Of a stretch of 57,931 bases of DNA, positions 33,529 through 41,586 are shown in pieces. This stretch comes from Stenotrophomonas sp. UBA2124. GTDB lineage: Bacteria > Pseudomonadota > Gammaproteobacteria > Xanthomonadales > Xanthomonadaceae. Each line of letters opens with the position of its first letter. The stretch's first letter is position 1. The stretch is from positions 1 through 57,931 of the forward strand of contig DCXY01000013.1 of NCBI GenBank assembly GCA_002329155.1, read 5' to 3'. The translations under genes were made by a program, and so were the position numbers. The notes under the pieces were generated by a model. That model worked only from the letters and a program-made list of their open reading frames with translations. It did no database searches and was not told where the DNA came from.

Positions 33529-35640
33529 TTACCAGACCTTCACCCGCTTCTCAGGTGCCAGGTACAGCTTCTGCCCGTCCTTCACCTCGAACGCCGGGTA
33601 CCAGGCATCGAGGTTGCGCACGGTCAGGGCGCGGAACTGGCCCGGGGCATGCACGTTGGTCAGCAGCGAGTTGCGCAGTGCCTGCTCGCGCGCCTTGCTG
33701 CGCCAGGCCTGGGCGAAGCCGAGGAAGAAGCGTTGGTCGGGGGTGAAACCTCCCAGTTCCTGCGCCGGCTTGCCCTGCTGCGACAACAGATAGGCGTCGT
33801 GCGCGGTTGCCAGACCGGCCACGTCGGCGATGTTCTCGCCCAGCGTCAGGCGGCCATTGACGTGTACACCCGGGAACGGTTCATAGCTGCCGAACTGCGC
33901 AGCCAGCGCGTCACAGGCGGCGTTGAATTTCTTCAGGTCCTCGGCCGTCCACCAGTTGTGCAGCTTGCCGGTTTCATCGAACAGCGCACCGGCATTGTCG
34001 AAGCCGTGGCTGATCTCGTGGCCGATCACCGCGCCGATGGCACCGTAGTTCACCGCGTCATCGGCAGCGCCATCAAAGAACGGCGGCTGCAGAATCGCGG
34101 CCGGGAACACCAGGCGGTTCTCCAGTGGCACGTTCATCGCGTTGATGGTCTGCGGCAGCATCGCCCATTCGCTGTGATCCACCGGCTGGCCGAGCTTGGC
34201 GATGTTGCGCTGGTACTCGAACAGCGATGCACGCTGCGCATTGCCCAGAGCGTCGTCGCGCTTCACCTCCAGCGCGCTGTAATCGCGCCACTTGGACGGG
34301 TAGCCCATGTCCACCTTCAAGCCGGCCACCTTGGCCTTGGCGTGGGCCTTGGTTTCCGGGGACATCCACTCCAGCGCATCGATGCGCTTGGCGAAGGCGG
34401 TAATGATGTTCTGGGCCATTTCATCGGCGCGGGCCTTGGTGGCCGCATCGAAGTGGCGCTCGACGTAGATCTTGCCCACGGCCTCGCCGATGGCGGTATT
34501 GGTGTCGGCCACGGCGCGCTTCCATCGCTCGCTCTGCTGCGGGGTTCCGCTCATCGCGGTGCCGTGGAAGGCGAAGCTGGCGTCGGCGTAGGCCTTGGGC
34601 AGGTAGCCGGCGGCTTCATCCAGTGCGTGGAAGGTGAGGTAGTCCTTCCACACGTCCAGCGGCTCGCTGGCCACCAGCTTGGATAGGCCGGCCACGGCCT
34701 TGGGCTGCCACACGATGAAGTCCTGCTGGTTGTTCAGGCCGGCGGCATCAAGGAACGCCGCCCAGTCCATGCCCGGTGCCTTGGCAGCCAGATCGGCCTG
34801 TTTCCAGGCGTTGGCGCCCTTCTGCACGTCGTTGGTTTCTTCCTGGGTGGCATGCGCGCGGGCGATCTTGGTTTCCAGCGCGACGATGCGCGCCGCCTTC
34901 GCAGCGGCGTCGGTGTCACCGGACAGCTCCAGCAGCTTGGCCACATAGCCTTCGTAGGTCTTGCGCAGCTCGGCCATGCGACCGTCCTGCAGGTAGAAGT
35001 CACGATCGGGCATGCCCAGGCCACCCTGCACCAGGTACGGCGCATTGCGGTCCGGCTGCAGCAGGTCCACCGACACCCAGACGCCGAACAGGTGCGGGGT
35101 GTAGAAATTGGTCGCGTTGAGCAGGTCCACGTCGGCACGCAGGGTGCCGCCCAGCGCCTTGGCCAGCGCCTGCCTGTCGGCGATGCCGGCGATGGCCTGC
35201 AGCTGCGGCTGCACCGGCGCGACGCCACGCGCCTCGATGCCGGCCTCGTCCATGAAGGCTGCGTAGTAATCCCCGATCTTGCGGGCTTCGCCATCGCTGG
35301 CCTTGCCGGCCTCCTCCATGATGGCGCGGGTATCGGCCAGGGTCTTCTCGGCAATCACATTGAAGCTGCCGTAGGCGGAACGGTCAGCCGGAATCTCGGT
35401 GCGCTTGACCCACTCGCCATTGGCGAAATCAAAGAAGTTGTCACCAGCGGCCACGCTACGGTCCATGCCACTGGCATCGAAACCAAAGCTGCCCAGCTGC
35501 GGCTTGGCCGGGGTATTGGCGGCGGGGGCGGGCGCAGCGGCCTGGGGCTCTGACGAAGGGTTTGCATTCTTGTCGCAGCCGCTGCTGAGCGAGAGGGCGG
35601 CGCCAACGGCAAGCACAAGAAGGGAACGTTGCAGTGGCAT
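33529..35640 (-). CDS. M13-family zinc endopeptidase, lipoprotein (PepO/neprilysin-like)
   Basis: 703 aa from the ATG at 35640, giving a lipoprotein signal with lipobox LSSGC; ATGs at 35652, 35658 and 35667 are possible. An Ala/Pro-rich linker precedes the N-terminal M13 domain (GDNFFDFANGEWVKRTEIPA). The catalytic domain has VIGHEISHGFDNAG with the zinc motif HEISH (541-545), the third ligand in LTLGENIADVAGL, and the substrate-binding NMNVPLENRLVFPAAIL-like block. Family members of about 700 aa cleave oligopeptides in the periplasm. It converges on the MpaB gene across the repeat array and is monocistronic. Confidence 0.92.
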   Translation of the reverse strand: MPLQRSLLVLAVGAALSLSSGCDKNANPSSEPQAAAPAPAANTPAKPQLGSFGFDASGMDRSVAAGDNFFDFANGEWVKRTEIPADRSAYGSFNVIAEKTLADTRAIMEEAGKASDGEARKIGDYYAAFMDEAGIEARGVAPVQPQLQAIAGIADRQALAKALGGTLRADVDLLNATNFYTPHLFGVWVSVDLLQPDRNAPYLVQGGLGMPDRDFYLQDGRMAELRKTYEGYVAKLLELSGDTDAAAKAARIVALETKIARAHATQEETNDVQKGANAWKQADLAAKAPGMDWAAFLDAAGLNNQQDFIVWQPKAVAGLSKLVASEPLDVWKDYLTFHALDEAAGYLPKAYADASFAFHGTAMSGTPQQSERWKRAVADTNTAIGEAVGKIYVERHFDAATKARADEMAQNIITAFAKRIDALEWMSPETKAHAKAKVAGLKVDMGYPSKWRDYSALEVKRDDALGNAQRASLFEYQRNIAKLGQPVDHSEWAMLPQTINAMNVPLENRLVFPAAILQPPFFDGAADDAVNYGAIGAVIGHEISHGFDNAGALFDETGKLHNWWTAEDLKKFNAACDALAAQFGSYEPFPGVHVNGRLTLGENIADVAGLATAHDAYLLSQQGKPAQELGGFTPDQRFFLGFAQAWRSKAREQALRNSLLTNVHAPGQFRALTVRNLDAWYPAFEVKDGQKLYLAPEKRVKVW

Positions 35641-35923
35641 GACCAGATCCATATTCATGAAAGCCATCCAGTCTAGACCCTGTGCCAGCACGGCGTCCCA
35701 TGCCCTGTCACCTCGTTGCAGCGCATCAGGAAATGTGAACCCCTGCATTAATTCGTGAACGGGCCTTCACGTTGGCCCGTCAGTGCTGCATGCTTTCTCA
35801 GGCCGGGCCGGGGGATGTAGCTACAGAGGGGGGAGCCTTTGGCCGATGGCATACATGGCTGATAACCCTTAACCCAACACCCTACTGGACCCCTCGCATG
35901 CCTGTTCACCGCCTGCCGATGTT

Positions 35924-38899
35924 GTGGACATCGCCGTGAAGCGGGTAAGCGCACATCCGCTGCGTGTAATCACCATTGCCGGTGCGATGGTGGCGGTCCT
36001 GCTCGCGTTGGCGTTGGCGGTGATGCTGTGGAACGACTACAGCACGCGCATGGAGGCCGCGCAGCGGCAGGCCATGGCCCTGGCCAGTGGCAGCGACCGC
36101 CTGCTGCGCGCCAAGCTGATAACCGTGGAAAGGGCGCTGCGTGCCACTGCCGCCAATGGCAGCCAGTACCAGCAGCGGGTGCCGGACAAGGCCCTGGAAC
36201 TGCTGCAGGCCAACATACAGGGCGTACTGGAACGCAACAGCGACCTGGCATCAATCACCGTGGTGGACGACCACGGCCAGCCCCTTTCCGATGGGCGCGG
36301 CGATCCCACCCTGCTCAGCTGGGCGATTCCGCGCAACCGGCTGCTCAGCAGCGACTATTACATCGGCGCGCTGGAGCAGCTGCCCGGCGAGCCCTGGGTA
36401 GTGCGCACCGCCATGCGGCTGCAGCCAGGCAAGTGGTTGCTGGTACGGCTGCGGCTGGGCATGTTCGAGCAGGTGGTCACCGGGCTGGACGTTGGCCTTG
36501 ATGGCGCCGCCTCCATCGGCAACCGCTACAGCCAACTGCTGGCGCACAGCCGCGACCCGAGCCTGGTGGGCAGAAAGCTGCCCACGCCGCTGGTGATGCT
36601 GGAACCCTCGGACGAGGCCATGCCGCGCGGTCTGGTGACCAGCCCTGCCGACGGCCATCAGCGCGTTGCCGCTGTCAGCGTGCCGCGCGACTACCCGCTG
36701 AGCCTGTATGCCGCGCTTTCCTACCGTGAGGTGATGGCGCGCTGGTATGTGTTCCTCTACGCGGCCGTCGGTATCTATCTGGTTTACCTGTTGGGCTTTG
36801 CCGTGCTGCTGTACCGGCTGCGCCGCAGTGCCGCCCATGAAAAGCAGTTGAGTGAAGATCTGCAGGCCGGGGTGGCCGAACTGGCGCTTGCGCATGAAGT
36901 GGGCAAGGTGGGCACCTGGTCCATCCGTGAAGGCGCCAGGATCCTGCAATGGTCGGCACTCACCCGGCAGATGCTGGAACTGCCGGGCGATTCGGCGCCA
37001 CTGGAGGCGCTGTTCACCCGCGTCCACGAGGACGACCAGTCACGCCTGCGGCAACAGGTGAGCCGCGCCCTGGATGGCAAGGGCGCGGTGAATGCCATGT
37101 TCCGGCTGCGACTGCCCGATGGCTCGTTCCGCTGGCTTTCTGCCCGTGGGGACCTTGTCCGCGGTGAGCGCGGCCCACCACACCTGGCAGGTGCGGTGGT
37201 GGACATCAGCGAGCGCGTGCACGTGGAGGCGCGCGCGCAGGAGGCCGAGCGCCAGTTCCGGTTGGTGTTCGACCGCAACCCGGCACCGTTCTGGCTGTTC
37301 GACATGGTCACCCTGCGCTTCCTGGAGGTGAACCAGGCCGCAGTCGAGCAGTACGGCTACAGCCGGCAGGAGTTCCTGGCCATGTCCGTGCTGGATGTGC
37401 GGCCTCCCGAGGATTGGGACGACATACGCGAGAACATCCGCCGCCTGGGCAAGGGGCTGGGTGTGCCGCCGATGGCACGCGCGCACCTGCGCAAGGACGG
37501 CAGCAGCTTCATGGTGGTGGCGCATGCGGCGCAGCTGGAGTTCGGCGGGCGCAGCGCCTGCCTCGTGCTGGCCGAGGATGTCAGCCAGCGCCTGCGCTAC
37601 GAGAGTGAACTGGCCTATCGCGCCAGCCACCACGCCGGCACCGGCCTGCTGACCGTGCGCGCACTGGCCGAGCGGCTTGATGATGGCCCGGGCGACTACA
37701 CCATCGCCCATGTGCAGCTGCGTGGGCTGCAGATGATCACCGACACGCTGGGCCATGAGGCCGGTGAGGAGGTGCTGCGCGCGGTGGCGGTGCGGCTGGG
37801 TGGGTTGGCCGCGCGCCATGGCTTGCTGGCGCACCAGCCTGCCGAGGATTTCGTGCTGGCCATCGTCGGCCAGGGCGATCCCTCGCTGGCCTTGGCTGCC
37901 CTGCAGGCAGCCGTGGCCGAGCCCATCCGTGGCCGCGACACCTTCCACCAGTTGGAGGCGCGCATCGGTGTGGCAAGCAGCCCTAGCGATGGGGAACTGG
38001 CCGAACAGGTGCTTGGCCGTGCCGCGCAGGCCGCCCATGCCGCGCGTGAGGATGGCATCCCGCTGGCCCGCTTCAGCCCGGTCATGGCCACCCGTTACAC
38101 CGAGCGGCTGCAGCTGGCCGGGCGCATCCATGTGGCCATCGACGGCGACGAATTCCAGCTGCACTTCCAGCCCATACGCCATGCCGCCGATGGCAGCCCG
38201 GCAGGGCTGGAGGCACTGCTGCGCTGGCCGCAGGCCGACGGCAGCTTCATTCCACCGAGTGAGTTCATCAAGCTGTGCGAGGACACCGGCCTGATCATCG
38301 CACTGGGCCGCTGGGTGCTGCGCGCCGCAGCGCGCGCGCAGCGTGAGCTGGCCGATGCCGGCTGGGCATCGCTGCCCATCGCGGTGAATGTATCGGCGGT
38401 TCAGTTCTTCACCACCGACCTGGCCAGCGAGTTCTCGCGCGTGGTCGAGGAGTTCGGCCTGTGCCGCGGTGCCCTGCAGCTGGAACTGACCGAAAGCAGC
38501 CTGATGCGCAACCCGGCGCAGGCCCTGCAGACCATGCAGCGTCTGCACGAGAAGGGCATCCATATTTCGCTGGATGATTTCGGTACCGGCTTCTCGTCCA
38601 TGTCCTACCTGCAGCATCTGCCGCTGGACTCGTTGAAGATCGACCGCAGCTTCGTGACCGACGTGGAACTCAACCCGCGCAACGCAGCCATCTGCCGCGC
38701 GCTGCTGTCTTTGGGCCACAGCATGGGCCTGACGGTGATCGCCGAGGGCGTGGAAACCGAAGGCCAGTACCGCTGGCTGGCAGCGCATGGCTGCGACCAG
38801 ATACAGGGCTACCTGCTGGGCCGCCCCATGCCGCTGGCCAATGTGCTGGAACTGCTTGGTGAGGGGCCGGGTACCGACCGGGGCAGCATGGTTCCTTAA
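35924..38899 (+). CDS. membrane PAS-EAL cyclic-di-GMP phosphodiesterase with degenerate GGDEF
   Basis: 991 aa from a GTG at 35924 (alternative GTG 35936); no ATG fits before the first membrane helix. Two helices (VITIAGAMVAVLLALALAVM; FLYAAVGIYLVYLLGFAVLL) enclose a periplasmic sensor of about 240 residues. Two PAS domains follow, then a GGDEF-like domain whose signature is replaced by PAEDF, so it cannot be a diguanylate cyclase. The EAL domain is intact: EALLRW (Glu763), NVSAVQF, LELTESSL, DDFGTGFSSMSYL, LKIDRSF and IAEGVETEGQ. It degrades c-di-GMP to pGpG and should promote motility over biofilm. Confidence 0.92.
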   Translation: MDIAVKRVSAHPLRVITIAGAMVAVLLALALAVMLWNDYSTRMEAAQRQAMALASGSDRLLRAKLITVERALRATAANGSQYQQRVPDKALELLQANIQGVLERNSDLASITVVDDHGQPLSDGRGDPTLLSWAIPRNRLLSSDYYIGALEQLPGEPWVVRTAMRLQPGKWLLVRLRLGMFEQVVTGLDVGLDGAASIGNRYSQLLAHSRDPSLVGRKLPTPLVMLEPSDEAMPRGLVTSPADGHQRVAAVSVPRDYPLSLYAALSYREVMARWYVFLYAAVGIYLVYLLGFAVLLYRLRRSAAHEKQLSEDLQAGVAELALAHEVGKVGTWSIREGARILQWSALTRQMLELPGDSAPLEALFTRVHEDDQSRLRQQVSRALDGKGAVNAMFRLRLPDGSFRWLSARGDLVRGERGPPHLAGAVVDISERVHVEARAQEAERQFRLVFDRNPAPFWLFDMVTLRFLEVNQAAVEQYGYSRQEFLAMSVLDVRPPEDWDDIRENIRRLGKGLGVPPMARAHLRKDGSSFMVVAHAAQLEFGGRSACLVLAEDVSQRLRYESELAYRASHHAGTGLLTVRALAERLDDGPGDYTIAHVQLRGLQMITDTLGHEAGEEVLRAVAVRLGGLAARHGLLAHQPAEDFVLAIVGQGDPSLALAALQAAVAEPIRGRDTFHQLEARIGVASSPSDGELAEQVLGRAAQAAHAAREDGIPLARFSPVMATRYTERLQLAGRIHVAIDGDEFQLHFQPIRHAADGSPAGLEALLRWPQADGSFIPPSEFIKLCEDTGLIIALGRWVLRAAARAQRELADAGWASLPIAVNVSAVQFFTTDLASEFSRVVEEFGLCRGALQLELTESSLMRNPAQALQTMQRLHEKGIHISLDDFGTGFSSMSYLQHLPLDSLKIDRSFVTDVELNPRNAAICRALLSLGHSMGLTVIAEGVETEGQYRWLAAHGCDQIQGYLLGRPMPLANVLELLGEGPGTDRGSMVP

Positions 38900-38959
38900 G
38901 GTGCTGCCGAAGTGCTGTCCATCGTGCTGTGTAGCAGGGGCCTTGGGTATGTGTTGTGG

Positions 38960-40435
38960 TCAGAAATTTCGCCGCAACATCAGGTTGACCTCACTCTGCG
39001 CGAACCCGAATGCCCAATAGGGATCGGCCTGGTTGATGCTGTGCCTCAGGCGTAGTTCTGGAAGCATGCCGGCCACTTTCCACGACGACACGCCAAAGGT
39101 GGCCATATACACCTGCTGGCGGTCACGGCGACGCGCACCGAGGAAAGCATCATGGGCATCGGCACGGCTGAGCCGGAACAGGCCCTGTGCATTCACATAT
39201 ATTCCGGTATCGCCGGGAAAGGTATGGAACACCCCTGTGCGGATGGTCGCCTCGCGGGTGCTTGCCTGCGCGAGCGTGTATTTTCTGCGCCCCAGGTCCA
39301 GGCCACCATAGAGGTAGGTACCGGCGCTGGGGGCATAGTTGGCGGACACGCCCCATTGGTACTGTGTGTAATCGCCTGACCGGGACCGGCCCCAGCCAGT
39401 GTGTTGGTGGTGTTTGGCGTCCAGCTGGCTGCCAATCTGCCAGCTGGTGCCGATTGCGCGGCGCCATTCCAGCTGCAGCCCAGGAGCACGGTATTCGCCG
39501 CGTCCGCCACGTATCAGGTATTCCAGATAGGAGCTGACGTTAAAGCTGTTCTGCGCATCCAGATACTGGTACCCGGCATGGACGGTGGCAGCATGGCTGG
39601 CGGGGTTCGACAATGCGCCCGGCGTATTCACTCGTTCGTGGAATTGGCTGCCGTAGCCTATCGCACGGAACTGGAGGTTATGGTGGCCGCCCAGCGGTAC
39701 GCGGCGTTGCAGGGCCAGGTCATAGTTGAGCAGGTTCGAGGGTCTGGCCGTGGGCATGCGGCGCTCGAACACGCAGTGGTCACTGATCCTGAGCAAACAG
39801 GTGTAGTCGCCGTTTGCCTGATTGATGTTGCTGTTGCGGCCTACACCCAGCGCCATGCTGCCGTGCCAGGCACTGCGTTGATCAAACGCATACATATACT
39901 GATCCAGCATGCCCCGTGTATGGGGTGGCAACTCACCTGCCAACAACTGATTGATGCTGGCCCGCGCATCGCGGTCCTGGTTGTTCTCGAACTGCAGCCT
40001 TGCCATCTCGAGGGTGATACGCAGGTCGCCTGGTTCGTGCTCATGTGCGACCAGCATGCGCCGCAGTGCACCGTGCAGATCACCGGCCTGTCGCGCCAGC
40101 AGTGCCTCGGCCATGGCGGGCAGTGCCGGGCGATGGTCGGGCAATACACGGTAGCGGGTGATGAACTCCACCAGCCGCTCCCATTGAGCACTGTTCACGG
40201 CAATGTAGATGGCCGCTTCAAGCTCATTCTTGTCATCACCAACCGAATATAGCTGGCCCTCATGGCGGATCTGCCCGGGTGGTGCAGCCGGCTCGGCTGG
40301 CAGCTGCCCCCGGTGGTCGATCACCTGGCGCAGGCGCTCGAGAAGGAAGCGGCTGTCATCGTCCATGGCCTGCGCATCGGGTAGGGCGCCTGGCAGCAGG
40401 CAAAGCACGGCGAGCACCATGAACCGGCAGAGCAT
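38960..40435 (-). CDS. Slam (surface lipoprotein assembly modifier, DUF560), type XI secretion translocon
   Basis: 491 aa from the ATG at 40435 (ATG 40420 also possible), with signal peptide FMVLAVLCLLPGALPDAQA. The N-terminal periplasmic part (about 30-190) is TPR-like: ALPAMAEALLARQAGDLHGA, LEMARLQFENNQDRDARASI. The rest is the DUF560 14-strand barrel: GMALGVGRNSNINQANG-like strand, TVHAGYQYLDAQNSFNVSSY, YLYGGLDLGRRKYTL, ending in NLMLRRNF with terminal Phe. Slam proteins move TbpB- or hemophilin-like cargo across the outer membrane. It is the last gene after its presumed cargo (40620) and receptor (41587); this cargo-Slam-receptor arrangement matches hemophilin loci. Confidence 0.9.
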   Translation of the reverse strand: MLCRFMVLAVLCLLPGALPDAQAMDDDSRFLLERLRQVIDHRGQLPAEPAAPPGQIRHEGQLYSVGDDKNELEAAIYIAVNSAQWERLVEFITRYRVLPDHRPALPAMAEALLARQAGDLHGALRRMLVAHEHEPGDLRITLEMARLQFENNQDRDARASINQLLAGELPPHTRGMLDQYMYAFDQRSAWHGSMALGVGRNSNINQANGDYTCLLRISDHCVFERRMPTARPSNLLNYDLALQRRVPLGGHHNLQFRAIGYGSQFHERVNTPGALSNPASHAATVHAGYQYLDAQNSFNVSSYLEYLIRGGRGEYRAPGLQLEWRRAIGTSWQIGSQLDAKHHQHTGWGRSRSGDYTQYQWGVSANYAPSAGTYLYGGLDLGRRKYTLAQASTREATIRTGVFHTFPGDTGIYVNAQGLFRLSRADAHDAFLGARRRDRQQVYMATFGVSSWKVAGMLPELRLRHSINQADPYWAFGFAQSEVNLMLRRNF

Positions 40436-40505
40436 CGCGATGCCCGAGGATTGAGCAGGTGGACTTGAGGGCAGCACGGTGCGTGATCTCTACAATGGTG
40501 CATGT

Positions 40506-40596
40506 GATCAGCGCGGATTCCTGGCTGCCATGTTGCGCGCCGCGCTACAAGGGGCGGAAAGCCAACGTCCTGCCTGGCGTGGAATCCCCGCTGATC
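40506..40596. repeat. long inverted repeat between the hemophilin-like gene and slam
   Basis: Arms GATCAGCGCGGATTCC (40506-40521) and GGAATCCCCGCTGATC (40581-40596) pair at 15 of 16 positions across a 59-base loop. It fills the middle of the 184-base gap between cargo and translocon genes. It could attenuate or process the transcript so that more cargo than translocon is made, or be a small mobile palindrome. Confidence 0.7.
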
Positions 40597-40619
40597 GAGG
40601 GTGTTGCTATACCGACGGA

Positions 40620-41525
40620 TTAGTTGGAACGGCTGCCGCCAAAGGCGACGTGGTCGGCTGCGGCCGGCCCGGTATAGATGCCGGCCAATGCTGCTGCGTT
40701 GTTGTAAAAGCGGCCATTGATCGAGTGGCTGTCGTTTCTGAACGTGCCGTCGGCGCTGATGCCGGTCCCAGCAAAGTTGATGCTATCGCCACCGCGCACG
40801 ATGGAGCCTGCGAGGCTGCCACTGCCACCCCCATAGTTTGCAACCAGGGTGCCGGCATACAGATTGGGGGCATGCGGAAGGTTGCCAGCTACGCCGGTCT
40901 GGCGGATGCCGACCACACGGTATTGCGCATTGGCCAGTGCCGGCATGCTGGTCACCGCATTGTCACCGGCGTACCAGACGGTACGCCTGCCGCTTTGCAT
41001 GTTGAGGTCGGTGCTGTCGCCGCGTGAGGGTGAGCTGACCTGCGGCGACCATTCGCCGAAGTAAACGCCGTTGCCTGCCGCATATGCAGCGCCGTTGGCT
41101 GCCTTTACCTGGCCAACAACCAACCCACCCAGCTTGGGTGCGCTTGCGAACGGTGGCGTGAGAGTCTGCCGCAGGCTGTAGATATTGGCCGCTGCGTTCT
41201 GGTTGTTGTACCAGACCTGGGCAATACGGATCGGCAGGATTGGGGTGGTCGCATAGAAGCTGCCGGGCTGGTTGGCCCTGGCACTCCAGCTTATCTGTTT
41301 GATGGGGCCATCGAGGATGCTGATGCTGGAAGAAGTGCTTCCATCAGAATTGACGAAGCGAAGACCTGCATAGCCTTGGGGCTCGCCAGGCGGGAATTCG
41401 GAAGGTGCAACCATTACTTGTCCGGAGGAGGCTCCGCCTTGGAGGTTGGGCGCCTGTGCGAATGCCGGTGCGACTAATAGAGCCGACAGACCGGCGAGGG
41501 TGACTGGGACTAGTACCTTTCTCAT
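40620..41525 (-). CDS. secreted hemophilin-like protein (Slam cargo, TbpB-type C-terminal barrel)
   Basis: 301 aa, with GGAGAAC before the ATG at 41525. A Sec signal peptide ends at AFA-QAPN with no lipobox Cys, so it should be released as a soluble protein, like hemophilins (HphA) and unlike TbpB lipoproteins. Residues 24-190 form a strand-rich handle/ligand domain (GYAGLRFVNSDGSTSSSISI, QISWSARANQPGSFYATTPI). The C-terminal 100 residues are a glycine-rich barrel: NYGGGSGSLAGSIVRGGDSI, INGRFYNNAAALAGIYTG, DHVAFGG, the form recognised by Slam. The likely role is to bind free or hemoglobin-derived heme and pass it to the receptor encoded upstream. Heme ligands cannot be assigned by eye. Confidence 0.82.
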   Translation of the reverse strand: MRKVLVPVTLAGLSALLVAPAFAQAPNLQGGASSGQVMVAPSEFPPGEPQGYAGLRFVNSDGSTSSSISILDGPIKQISWSARANQPGSFYATTPILPIRIAQVWYNNQNAAANIYSLRQTLTPPFASAPKLGGLVVGQVKAANGAAYAAGNGVYFGEWSPQVSSPSRGDSTDLNMQSGRRTVWYAGDNAVTSMPALANAQYRVVGIRQTGVAGNLPHAPNLYAGTLVANYGGGSGSLAGSIVRGGDSINFAGTGISADGTFRNDSHSINGRFYNNAAALAGIYTGPAAADHVAFGGSRSN

Positions 41526-41586
41526 GGTGTTCTCCAGATGGACCGAGGGTGGCTGGCTTTTCAAAAAAAACCAGAAAAAATGCGGG

